From: Haliclona indistincta
Lineage: Eukaryota > Porifera > Demospongiae > Haplosclerida > Chalinidae
Direction of reading: 5' to 3'
DNA: 64,000 nucleotides
NCBI GenBank assembly: GCA_964017065.1
Contig: OZ024786.1
Location: 976,888-1,040,887, forward strand
Of this stretch, positions 24,978-35,581 are shown in pieces. The notes beneath the pieces were generated by a model. It ran no database searches. It saw only the letters and a list, made by a program, of their open reading frames with translations, and had not been told where the DNA came from. The translations under genes were made by a program, and so were the position numbers. The number at the start of each line of letters is the position of its first letter. Within the stretch, counting starts at the first letter, position 1.

Positions 24978-25257
24978 AACCATAAACCCTAAACCTAAAC
25001 CTAAACCTAAACCTAAACCTAAAAAAACCTTCTCCTAACTGCGCAAAGTTGGGAGGGTCGTCCTAACCCGGGCCTTCGTAAGCCTAAGGATCGTCGGGTA
25101 AGCCTAAGGATCGTCGGGAGGGTCGTCCTAACCCGCGCCTTCGGCCCTTGGTAAGCCTAAGGATCGTCGGGAGGGTCGTACTAACCCGGGCCTTCGGCCC
25201 TTGCTAAGCCTAAAGGATCGTCGGGTAAGCCTAGGATCGTCGGGGGGGTCTTCCTTC
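24978..25257. repeat. AAACCT repeats and 53-bp GC-rich tandem units
   Basis: It begins with five or more AAACCT hexamers (telomere-like in composition but not the TTAGGG unit), then partial and full copies of a roughly 53-bp unit containing CTAACCCGGGCCTTCGGCCC. The same unit occurs twice inside the intron MITE at 5564-5795. Confidence 0.8.
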
Positions 25258-25258
25258 C

Positions 25259-25798
25259 GAGTCCCGTTAAATGCAGACTTCCTAATTGCCGTTGCCATGG
25301 CAATCACGTGATATATAGACGCTAGATAGAGCGCCTAGCTTGTAGTAAGTCTGCACTAAACTGGGGACTGCGCCCTCAGCTTTCTTTCTTATAATACTAA
25401 ACACTAAACCCAAAACCATAAATTAAACTGATGGGTAGGGGTAAGCACCAGTATTAAAGGGGTAAGCACCAGTATTGGGGTAGGGGTAAGCACCAGTATT
25501 GGGGTAGGGGTAAGCACCAGTATTATAGGGGTAAAAAACTAAACTAAAAATCCTAGACCATAAACTAACACTAAGTTACTCGAAAAAAAAAATTTAAAAA
25601 GCACACTAGAGTGGAATCGAACCCGGACCTTCTTGTCATCAATCGCCACACCTATCCACTGCACCACCAAACCTGCTGACCGGAGTTGTCCACCAACCAG
25701 CCTTTATAGTGATTCCGCGCGCGCGTATTATAAAGCCGCCGAAGGCGGCTTGTGCACGTGACTTCCGGTCGGTAGGAAGTCTGCGCTTAACGAGACTC
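25259..25798. mobile_element. 540-bp element with CTTCC duplication, carrying a tRNA-like core
   Basis: Inverted ends (GAGTCCCGTTAA...GCAGACTTCCTA against GAGTCTCGTTAA...GCAGACTTCCTA) are flanked by CTTCC on both sides. Inside are about five copies of a unit with GGGGTAAGCACCAGTATT and a tRNA-like segment on the minus strand. The 5-bp duplication does not identify the superfamily. Confidence 0.7.
25606..25683 (-). repeat. tRNA-like sequence (SINE or tRNA pseudogene)
   Basis: On the minus strand, an A-box-like TGGTGCAGTGG and a near-perfect B box GGTTCGATTCC are correctly spaced for an RNA polymerase III promoter. The T-stem does not pair well (CCGGG against CCACT), so a working tRNA is unlikely. 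A run of A residues on the plus strand lies beside it. Confidence 0.55.
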
Positions 25799-25854
25799 CT
25801 TCCTAAACCGGTGGGCTAGTATTGATAACCGGTGGGCTAGTGGGCTAGTATTGA

Positions 25855-26422
25855 CACATTATGGAACTACCTAAACCTTCATCTATTGTAGTACATTCTG
25901 TTGTTGCCTCAGGTGCAATAACATTGAGCTGCCTTTCTATCAATGTTTATTGTTTGTATTCTATATAGACACATCCAATCCTGAGATGAGTTCACCTGTG
26001 CATACCACACTACACAACAGTGTCAGTCCTACCATGCCTGCCTCTTCAACACGTACATGTATGTTATTATCTTGTGATTCATATAGTCTTGCACATGTAT
26101 ACAGTTAATTCCACCACCTCTATCATCATTGCTGCTACTGGATTGCTGTTACTGGTACTTGCTGCAGCAGTTATTACTGGTATATTGTGTACGGCTGTTG
26201 CTATGAGACAAAAACAACACACTACAGGTAATATTGACTATTATAGGTTATAAATGAGGTAGCATATCTGTATCATCATCAGGTGTTATTGATCATGTAC
26301 CAGCTGATGATAATCCTGCTTACATCACAATGAAGAGGATAACCTTGAACAAGAACACTGCTTATGAGACTGTTAATATAAATGAGACTATCAATACTAG
26401 TGCAGTTTATGAGACTGTGTAG
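25855..26422 (+). pseudogene. 3' remnant of a receptor copy (C)
   Basis: Homology to copies A and B begins abruptly at 25855, inside exon 6, and then keeps all remaining exons: to 25912, 25969-26052, 26105-26227 and 26283-26422. These encode the stalk, the TM helix and the tail with NPAYITM, TAYETV and AVYETV, ending at TAG. All splice sites are intact, but no signal peptide, Ig or FN3 exon precedes it. The upstream junction abuts the 540-bp element. Likely the other half of the stub at 19963-20063. Confidence 0.85.
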
Positions 26423-27574
26423 TTTATGAGACTGTGTGCATTGACTAAAAAGTGCTCGAATAACTTATACTGTGAGGTTTTACTCATTTCATGTACTACA
26501 GTACATTGATATTATAAATTTTAATGTTTCCAAAAATGTGAGCGGATTTGAGAAAAGGGGCCACTTTACTTCTGCAATTTTTGAACGAATTAACGCCTGT
26601 TTTCAAGTGGCGGCCAAACATTGCTGAAATTTGTTGTGTATACTATTTGATCATTCTGCTTGCTGTAGATCAAATTGTAAAGGCATGGTACTAAATTTGG
26701 ATGAATGGCAGTAAGTGTGTTTAATAATAATGATAGTGGTTTCATTGTATTTTCAGAAAATAGTCATTTCATTCGTGAAACTCAATAGAAAGTTGAAGAA
26801 ACTTCTGTGTCATCAAAGCGGGAAAACATTCTTGTAGTCCCCATAATTATTGAAGCAACTAGTTCAATATTATTTTGCCCGTGTGAATTCTTTAATTTAA
26901 GGGGGAAAAATTATTTCTACAATACGGCTGCACTATTATACATGTAAATTATTATTACAGATGAACTCTTCCACAGTTGTAAAATTTTCAAAAAAAACAC
27001 AATAAAATGCACTCAAATTTTAACACTCAAAATTTTAGTTGAAACTTAATTTTGTGGTAAGACAACAGAAAAGTTAACAATGATAATGGTAGTATTACTA
27101 ATCTTGTAGAAGGAGTTAATGAAGGAAAAGCTTAATTATAGTTAAAAGGACTCGAGTGGTCACATAGTCAGCCAATTTGTATATTATCTAGTATCTCAGG
27201 TGCTGGGGTAAGTGGAGCTGTATTATGCTCAAGTGCACTACTAATCAACTACTGATCAACCAGCAACTCTCAAAAACAAGAGCCAGGTCAGAGTGAAATA
27301 CTACCTGTAGATGTATTTTCAAATACCAATGCTCATTAATTTTGTGAGTGGATTTGACAAAGAGATATTTTGACTACATAATGCCTGTTTTCAAATAGCT
27401 GCTACTTGGTCAAACATTACTGAAACTCAATAAAAAATTGTTTTGTGCATAATATTTGATCATTCTGCTTGATGTGTAATGTGTAGAGCCATGGTACTAA
27501 ATTCGGCTGAATGACAGCAAGTTGAAAACATGTGTGTGTTTGAAAATTGCACGAGAGGTGTGACCCCTTTTCTC
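26423..27574. other. 3' flank of receptor copy C
   Basis: Non-coding. The block 27130-27240 matches the 3' flanks of the other receptor copies. Two diverged copies of a segment containing tgaaa(c/t)tcaat...gatcattctgctt (about 26620-26700 and 27410-27490) show a local duplication. The transposon target site is at its right end. Confidence 0.6.
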
Positions 27575-27763
27575 GAATCTGCCTAGCCTCGCCTCCAGAC
27601 CACACCCTTCAGTTAGTGGCCTGGTAATGACTGTCTGCGCATGCGTTGAAATTACCAGAAAACCTGGTAATTAGGATATCATCGATTATTCGCCGTATAC
27701 CTGCATTCGTATACTATCGCATACGTTAGTTTTGTATACGAGTAATAGCGACTAGAGCTAGAG

Positions 27764-29521
27764 ATGTCCTTCGAGCAAGCGCTACAGTACGCCGTCTCCC
27801 TTGTTGGAAAGGCAGGTATTACGTTGAAAGAAGAGCAGACACGCGCGATACGCAGCGTATACGATGGCAACGATGTTTTTTTGTGGCTGCCCACGGGATT
27901 TGGCAAATCTGTTTGCTATGAAGTTCTGCCCTTTTTGTTCGACTACAAGATGAGAGCCAGGTATGTTTATTTAACTTGTGCTCTCGAGTATTGTATTACT
28001 ATTCTCTTCTCTTAAAAAATAACACTTGTTAACAGTGGTAGTCTAGTAATTGTAGTGTCCCCCTTGGTTTCATTAATGATTGATCAAGTTACAAGCCTGA
28101 AGTCGCGTGGTATATCTGCTGCTATTATGAGTGGACACAAAGGTACATTGATTGTATGTATTGTATATAATTGTAACTAGCTACATAATAAATACAGGAA
28201 TTTCTAAGGATTTGCTGGCCACAGAAGAGGAAGTTGTTGCTGGAAAAGTTAGTCTGTTGTACTGTGCTCCTGAAGCTGTTATTGGAACAGAAAAATGGAG
28301 ATCGCTCATACTTTTGCCCTCGGTGAAGCAACGGGTTGTAGCTATTGCTATTGATGAGGCGCATTGTGTATCAAAATGGTAACAAATAGCTGATACTCTA
28401 ACTATTAAATGCAATGTTTATGTTTTACAGGAGTGAAAAGTTCAGACCAGTGTATTCTCGTCTTCACGAAATTCGTGCAATAGTACCTTCTGGAGTACCA
28501 CTTATTGCAGCAACAGCTACTGTTACAGTGGCTATGAGAGAAGAAGTGATACTGAAGCTGGATATGATAGGATGTGATATTGTGTGCGTGTCTCCCAATC
28601 GACCAAACACTTACTATGAAGTCCGCAACCGTTCAACAATCAGTAAAGATATGGCACACTTGGTGGAAACCCTGAGAATGTATGGACCATTGGCCAAGAG
28701 AGTGATTGTGTATTGTCGTTCGTTAGACATGTGTGCTGACTTGTATGAGCATTTCCTCTGTTCACTTGGTGTATCCAGTTACCATCCTGTTGGTGCAGAG
28801 CAGGTTTGTTCAAATTATGGTTGTTACATAATTTATTGGTCAATTTACATGTGTGCAGGTCTGTGCTAATCGTCTTTTTGGAATGTTTCACTCTGGTACG
28901 TCAACTCATAATAAGGACATTATTATGAGAAGCATGCAGAAAGATGATGGCATTGTCCGTGTGGTATTTGCCACAATAGCATTGGGCATGGGTGTGAATT
29001 TTAAAGGGCTCAATGCCATCATTCACTACGGAGCTCCCCGCAGCATTGATGACTTTCTTCAAGAAAGTGGACGTGCGGGACGCAGTGGGACACAAGCAAC
29101 TTCTATTGTGTATTGGAAGCCAGTTGATGCTCGTGTACGTAAGGTGTTTGCTAATCAGAGGGACAAAGAAGTTGCAGCTGTACGTAAATACTTAGAAAAC
29201 AACTCAGTCTGCAGAAGGTTTCAGCTACTGAACTATTTCAACCCAGAATTTGCCAAATCATTACCACGCCGTAACCCTTCTTTGTGCTGTGATGTCTGTG
29301 CTAATTCCCTATTATCTCAATTATACTTAGGTTGGTGGCAATTATACTGTACTAAAAATACGAAGCATTTTCCTCTGAGTCCCAGTCAGTTTCTTGTTCT
29401 GATTCTAGTTCTGATTCTAGCTCTGACTCTTGTTCTGAATCTTGTTCTGATTCTGTTTCTGATGCAGTTTCTTCTGTGTTTTGGTGTGTGTCTGTACTTT
29501 TTAAAGGCTCTATCTTTTTAG
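27764..29521 (+). CDS. RecQ-type superfamily 2 helicase (transposon gene), 5 exons
   Basis: Exons 27764-27960, 28036-28142, 28198-28378, 28431-28803 and 28859-29521 join in frame (about 506 aa). Helicase motifs appear in order: KEEQTRAI (22-29), Walker A LPTGFGKS (42-49), DEAH (154-157), AATAT (188-192), a motif V region [13 protein letters not shown] (321-333) and the arginine-finger box [10 protein letters not shown] (354-363). A RecQ zinc-binding stretch follows ([20 protein letters not shown]). ATP-dependent 3'-5' unwinding would be expected from the family. There is no HRDC domain. The last 170 bases of the frame overlap the 3' end of the convergent gene and give a Leu-rich tail from its antisense; the true end may be earlier, soon after CCDVCANS. 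Introns rule out bacterial contamination. Confidence 0.88.
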
Positions 29522-32500
29522 CTTCCTTTGAATGTTTGCTCTTTATCCATTTTTCCAAATCCTTCCACTTCAGACGATGAAGTGGATTAGCTGATATTCG
29601 TCTAAAACCTGAGTGTTTACGACCTGGCTTTACAGCAAAAACTTTCTCAGAAAGTAAGACAGACACGGCTGTTTGAATATCCTCACTGTTTGACTTTGTT
29701 TTGTGTGCACTTGATATAACAGGTACATGAACTTCTTTGTCAAATCTTTCTCTTATAGAGGCAAGAAAAGTTACAGATCTTGCTGCTCTGCTGAGGGCGT
29801 CTCCTTTGAGGTTTGCTCCCATGGAAGATATTATCTCCTTTATCAGTTTGTTGATATGTTCGTTGTGTAAATCGCACGGTAAATTTCTGCCTTGGCCGCC
29901 ATGTGTGTTTACAAAACGATTCCAGGTTAGCTCATGTACAACTTTAGGAGAAAGCAATGCAAGGTTTAACTTCAGCCTAAGTGCCTCGTGTGCATACTTT
30001 GTACGCCTGTCTGCGTGGAAATGTAGTAAAAACACTCCCCAGCATCGAATAATTCGTTCTCCATCTCCTTCTCTCCATGCGTTAGTAAATTCGTAAACCA
30101 GTGATCCAAAGTGGCAGAAAACACGTGCATAGTTGTTTATGTGATCATTTTTTTCAGATACCTTTTTGTTCATGAGAGCTTCTTCAATTATAGTGTACTT
30201 CTTCACAATTTCTTCTGCAACATTAGTTATGTACTTTCTCTTTTCTTCAACAGAAGAGTGCCTTTTCACCTTTGCCAGTGACGCAGGTTCTTCTTCTGGA
30301 TTATCAATCTCAAGTATCTGACAAGCAGCTGCTGTAAAGTGAGCTTCTAGTATGGTCATAAGTGCATCAAAGCAGGCGTTCAGTTCCTTTTTGGGATTTT
30401 TTGCCTTAGGTAGTCGGCCGAGTAGGCTACATAGGTGCCCCATAGTGCCGTGGTCCCTTGAGCTTGTCTTAAACAGGGCTTTCCATATTACCTGCATGAA
30501 TAATGCAACAACTTAAACTATTATAATTATTTGTAATGTCGACTATTTGTGTTAACAAAAGTGCTGCCTTCTTACCCCCAGAAATGACATCAATGCATGC
30601 CAATCTTCAGACTGGACCTCGAATTCCTCCAGACGATCATGCGGAGTGTCGGAGTCCATCAAATGCCTTTTCGCACCGGTTTGCCTTTCACATGTTAGTA
30701 AGTCTCCACCAGATAGCACTTTTTGATCGCATGGAAATCCCTCACCCAGATATCCTTGCATTGTCTTCATGATATCTAGCATGTCAGTGTTTTTGGCCTC
30801 ATTTTTCATCAGCACATCGAGAACTACATATTCAGACTTTTCAGACATGTTTTTAGAAAAGCGATGTGTAATATGATTTGGAATTACTTTCGAGAGAAAT
30901 GAGAGATGCTTGATATTCTTACAGATGACGGTTCCCATTAGCACTACCAGATTGCCTTGAATGGCCTTGATGTCTTGTGGCGTTGGAAGGAAGGCTGAGG
31001 GTTCAAGAGATACGAAGTCTTTCCTGGTTTCACAACTAGAAGAAAAAGGTACACGACTACGCACTGCCAGTATGCTATACATGTGTTGCATTTCTGACTG
31101 ATGATCTCTTCGCATATCACGCACTCTTTTCTTCTTATCCAAATTGTCGCCAACAAACTTGAACGTATGCCCTTCTGCTATCCAGGCTTGAAGTGGTGTC
31201 TTGTGGAGTTTGCTGACTTCAGTTACTGACACTAGTGTTGCATTGTAGCTGAGAGTGACGTTTAAGTGGTTGAGCCGAGTGTATACCTTGAAGAACAAAA
31301 TCAACGTTAGTATAACTATTAACTATAATTTTTATGTTACTTAATCTGACATACTCGTTATATTTATGAGTATGCTTATACACATCATTGCATGTGTGAT
31401 AATGTTTACCTGTTTTTGTACTTTAGCAGAAAACATAACCAGAGACACTAATGTCTAGAGTCCGTTCATCTCCCGATTACGCTCCTTCAATAATACACCT
31501 ATAGCCATACAAACACCGGGATGGTGTCTCTCTCCCTGTTTGAGCTTGTTTCGTTGGTCACTCTTTGTAACAATCTTTGATGTTGTCTTAAGGAGAATTG
31601 GAGCCTTCTCTTCAAGCTCACTAATGCACGAGACCCACTTGAATGTCGAAAGATCCTTAATGGGTATTTTTCTGAATAGTGATGTATTGCCTCGTTGACA
31701 GAGCTTGTCGCATTCGCTGTCGATTGCCTCCACAAATTTGAGTATCAGATGTTCCCGTATGCCCTCATGTGCAAAGGCATGTTTTGCAATAGTTGGAAGA
31801 TGGCCGCCTACAAGTGCACGAGCAAGTTTGTTTAAACTCTGCTCAACTGTGCTTGTGTGGGTTGTTTCTGGACGGGATGGTGTGGATACAGTGATCTGCT
31901 TAACAAAAGGTATGGATATCAGCTAGTTTTTATGTATAGTAAATTCATTATACCTTGACGGATTTTGGTGTCTTCTGTACTTCAGATACCAGAGAAGTCA
32001 GCGAAGCTGAGATCAGAACAGTAAAGAATTGTGATGAACACATGCCGATAATAATGCATACCTGATGTTGGTGGAGGTGATGTGACTTGGATGTTCATGT
32101 CACGCGGTGCAAGAGGTGTCGTCGCTGGTAGTTGAGTTACCAGAACTGATCAACAGTGAATATAGTTTTATTATCAAAGATACTATGTGTTATAAATACC
32201 TGAATTGCTAGCAAATGATGTTGGTGGAGGTGATGTGACTTGGATGTTCATGTCACGCGGTGCAAGAGGTGTCGTCGCTGGTAGTTGAGTTACCAGAACT
32301 GATCAACAGTGAATATAGTTTTATTATCAAAGATACTATGTGTTATAAATACCTGAATTGCTAGCAAACAGGGACCTTCGAACTGCAGCTGGATATCGTT
32401 TTGCTGATGGCCGCGCAGCTGCTGTGTCAGGAGATACCAAAAGGTCTCCTGTAGTCTTTGGCCGCTTCCTGGATGACAGCGTTGCGCGTAGTTTTGTGTC

Positions 32501-32731
32501 GGTCTCCTTTGCAATCGATCGCAAGCTCTCTAGTCTACTCTCTATCGAGGCTACCTTCCCAGTGCAGGTGCGGCAAACGCGTCCCCCCAGACCGTCTCCT
32601 TCTTGGATGTCAAGCAGCAGCAGCTTGTTCAACCTCAGAGGCCAGTTCGAACTGTTGATGGCTGTCGAGAATATAGCCGTGCTATGGGTTCTCTGAGCCA
32701 CACCAAAGCAAACTCTACAACTGGTTCCCAT
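29352..32731 (-). CDS. ZAD-like zinc finger plus DUF6589 protein, candidate transposase, one in-frame stop
   Basis: Seven exons on the minus strand: to 32353, 32298-32200, 32145-32062, 32006-31954, 31895-31410, 31286-30576, 30491-29352; all junctions keep frame. I start at the Met at 32731, just before the finger; an upstream ATG at 32845 lies in the terminal repeat. The N-terminus has CRVC and CRTC pairs with the spacing and helix of a ZAD zinc finger. Pro/Thr-rich linker exons follow; two of them are a tandem duplicate. Then comes a DUF6589-type region (KWVSCISELEEKAP; VGDNLDKKKRVRD; GDLLTCERQTGAKR; REGDGERIIRCW; WNRFVNTHGGQGRNLPCDLH), and an acidic Ser/Glu repeat tail. A TAG at 31455-31457 interrupts exon 5 in an otherwise open frame of about 980 residues. 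Role inferred from the element: likely the DNA-processing protein. Confidence 0.78.
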
Positions 32732-32911
32732 GCTGATTCCGTTTTCTTTGCTTGCACGCGTACACGCCGTTTGTATATTTTTAAGGGCGTGGTGCGTACG
32801 TGAACGGTAGATTTTACTACGAAGTATACGTAGAATCTCGCGCATGCGCAGACAGTCATTACCAGGCCACTAACTGAAGGGTGTGGTCTGGAGGCGAGGC
32901 TAGAATCTGCC

Positions 32912-33333
32912 CATGCACATTTTGCTAGTCTTGTGCTATCGTTTTTTCCATGTGGTCCTGTGGCTTTGACATTCGTTGCATGCACAATGAGTGATTGCAC
33001 ATGTTTTGGCATTGAATTATGGTTATTATTGGAACACAACTCTCTATTGTCAAAAATTCTTAGGAGAAGCTTTCGAAAAATAATGCACTAACGAAAATAT
33101 GAAAATTATGGCTCTGCAGTGGAACCTGGTGCAAGTGCTTTTTGTCTGTTATACTTATGGAGGTATCCCATTTATGGAAGTGTCCCGTAAATGGAGGTAT
33201 CCCTTAAATGGAGGTTCAATCACCATTTGTCAGATTATACTGTAGACCTCAAATGAGATTCATCACCCAACTAATGCCGTAGTTCCTGTTATGAAATGTT
33301 GATTCAACTGAGTCTGTTCATTATCGTGGCATC
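32912..33333. other. 5' flank of receptor copy D
   Basis: Matches the spacer upstream of copy B (tcaaaaattctt...gagaagctttcga) and carries the shared gtagacctcaaatgagatt promoter block at 33242-33262. Four short repeats of the type atggaggtatccc at about 33160-33215 resemble the end of a decayed MITE. Confidence 0.65.
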
Positions 33334-34582
33334 ATGAAGTCAGCCATTGCGATTCTTCTTATATGGATTACATGTATACATGCTTCTGGTAAGTGCTATT
33401 GCAGTATTAGCTGACAACCATCAAACATGTATTTAAAACATTTATAAGGTCCAGTGTTACTGACTACTCTGGGAGGAACCAATGCTCAGTTTCATTGCAA
33501 TGGCAATGGCACTGTTCTAGTATGGGAAGTAGATGGATTACCACTGAATCACCCAAACATTGTGGATCGAGAAATAACTGAACATACAATAGTACCATCA
33601 TCAGGCACAGTACAGTCCACTCTCACTGTACCAGCAACATCAGAGAATGATGGCACTACTGTACGATGCTATATTAGTCCATCGGTGTCCAGTTTACCAA
33701 CATTAATCGGCAACTCCTCTACTCTCACTGTATTGCCAGGTCTATGTTACTACACAATACATCTGTTAGTGTTACTATGAGTCTACAGGTATTGGTCCAG
33801 TTGTCAATGTGAGGTTCAGTGTGTCATTCATCAGTCTACTGTGGGATCCTCCAGCAACTGCCGGTGTACTCAGTGGTCTCTCCTATATAGTGATTGTGAT
33901 GAACAACAACACTGGCCAAGTGATTGTCAATGACACTATACAGACAGCACTAGCTATCCAATACCAATTCTTAAGTTGTGTCAGTACTACACAGCTAATG
34001 TGACAGCATTCTCATCTCAGCATCATAGTGAGAGTGTGGTCACTGGACAGAGAGTACCTGGAGGTGAGTGAGACGTTTGGTTCACTTTGTCCAAAGTTTA
34101 TGAAATTATTAATTTTAGAATACTATGATCTAGTGAATGTGTCACTGAAAAGTAAAGTAGCCAGCCACAGCACTACTCAAGTTGCTGTTACTTTCACTAT
34201 CAATATAGAACAGGTACGTATATATAGGTCCAATGATGACTTCAACATTTATGTTTTATTCCGGTTAATTCCTGTTATTGTAGCGGACTGCTCTAGTTTG
34301 TCCCGGTCAAGGTCTGCTGGTTGTAACATATCCAACATCAAATACTGACAATAGAGTTACTCATGATGAAATACCTCTAGCATATGCTGGTGCAGTGGAC
34401 TACACAGTCATTGTTGAAAGTGGATATCATTTAGCATGTGATATTAAGATCATGGCTGATTATATATCTGAAGTTGATATACAGACAGTTCTATTCAGTA
34501 AGTCATGACTAGTTAATGTAGTGTTATATAATCTGGTCATACTGTGACAGGTTCCTATAATGTTCAAGACTGTGATGTATCC

Positions 34583-34913
34583 CAGTGGCGTAGGCAGGAA
34601 ATATAATGAAGGGTTTCCATATCGCGCGCGGAGCGCGTGAAAAATTTTGCTAATTAATATTCATGAGCTTCATAGATTAGACGTGATCGTATGATATGTA
34701 CGGGTATAAAATTATACTTGCTGCGCACTTGGCTAGCTGTTCTGGCTGTGATCGCTTCATGGCTTAGCCTAAAAGCTCATATAAACCAGCTGCTTCAGAT
34801 AAGGGCACGTGGTTTAGCTAGCTAATTTACTATGAATACTTATGAATACTAATTAAGTGGGGCTACAAGGGGGTTTCCGGAAACCCTGGAAACCTATCGT
34901 GCATACGCGCCTG
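34583..34913. mobile_element. 331-bp MITE, CAGTGGCGTAG family, inside receptor D exon 6
   Basis: Ends CAGTGGCGTAGGCAGG and CATACGCGCCTG form short inverted termini; the 5-bp repeat TATCC flanks both sides (34578-34582, 34914-34918). Removing the element and one repeat restores the exact 345-base exon length of copies A and B. A second member is at 46793-47102. Confidence 0.92.
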
Positions 34914-35231
34914 TATCCAGTGACCAGCACACTAGCTCCATACTAGTGGAGTGTACATTTGCCATCAATTCAACAGCACCAGGGATTGTAGTGATACAAG
35001 ATGACCAGAGTCAATATACCATCAACAAGACACTGCAGAGACTGCTGCAGGATAGTGATAAAGGATCTGTCAACATTACTGGTCTACCAGCAGGAGAGTA
35101 TAGTGTGAGAGTGTATGACAACAGTCCAGCTACTGACAGCACTAGTGCTGCATATCAGTATTCTCAGTTAATACACATTATGGAACTACCTAAACCTTCA
35201 TCTATTGTAGTACATTCCGCTGTTGATTCAG

Positions 35232-35581
35232 GTGCAATAACATTGAGCTGCCTTTCTATCAATGTTTATTGTTTGCAGTCTATATAGACACATCCAACCC
35301 TGAGATGAGTTCACCTGTGCATACCACACAACACAACAGTGTCAGTCCTACCATGACTACGGCCTCTTCAACACGTATGCATGTTTTTATCTTGTGATTC
35401 ATAATAGTCTTGCACATGTATACAGTTATTGCTTCAGGTGCAATAACATTGAGCTGTCTTTTCTATCAATGTTTATTGTTTGTATTCTATACAGACATAC
35501 CCAATCCTGAGATGAGTTTACCTGTGCATACCACACTACACAACAGTGTCAGTCCTACCATGCCTACAGCCTCTTCAACAC
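35232..35581 (+). repeat. Tandem duplication of the stalk exon in copy D
   Basis: The exon at 35288-35374 and its 5' intron part are repeated as 35495-35581, fused at cttcaggtgcaataacattg. Both exons are 87 bases and phase 1-1, so the duplication adds 29 stalk residues without shifting frame. Confidence 0.85.

Larger units (their letters stand above)
27584..32902. mobile_element. 5,319-bp DNA transposon with RecQ helicase and DUF6589 genes
   Basis: Perfect 62-bp terminal inverted repeats (27584-27645 and 32841-32902, starting TAGCCTCGCCTCCAGACC) are flanked by the exact 9-bp direct repeat GAATCTGCC (27575-27583, 32903-32911). Inside are two convergent, spliced genes: a RecQ-type helicase on + (27764-29521) and a ZAD-finger plus DUF6589 protein on - (29352-32731). 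Identical ends and duplication indicate a recent insertion. The superfamily is uncertain: I recall helicase-bearing groups within Academ and Kolobok, but their target duplications (3-4 bp, TTAA) do not fit 9 bp, and DUF6589 is not a transposase class I can name. A shorter, decayed relative may be at 40683-41031. Confidence 0.93.

Noticed and set aside
24978..25020. Interstitial telomere
   Set aside because: The hexamer is AAACCT, not the animal TTAGGG unit, and it sits inside other repeat DNA.
27764..29521. Bacterial contamination or recent bacterial transfer of RecQ
   Set aside because: Five exons with GT-AG introns inside a transposon with animal-type neighbours.
29737..30096. 119-codon plus-strand frame
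   Set aside because: Antisense shadow of the DUF6589 exon, whose spliced frame has family motifs.
32358..32803. Plus-strand frames of 112 and 66 codons
   Set aside because: Antisense to the ZAD-finger exon, which has paired cysteines and in-frame splicing.
27584..32902. Helitron or Polinton interpretation
   Set aside because: No Rep-helicase, polymerase B or integrase signature; the element has inverted repeats and a 9-bp duplication, and the helicase is RecQ type.
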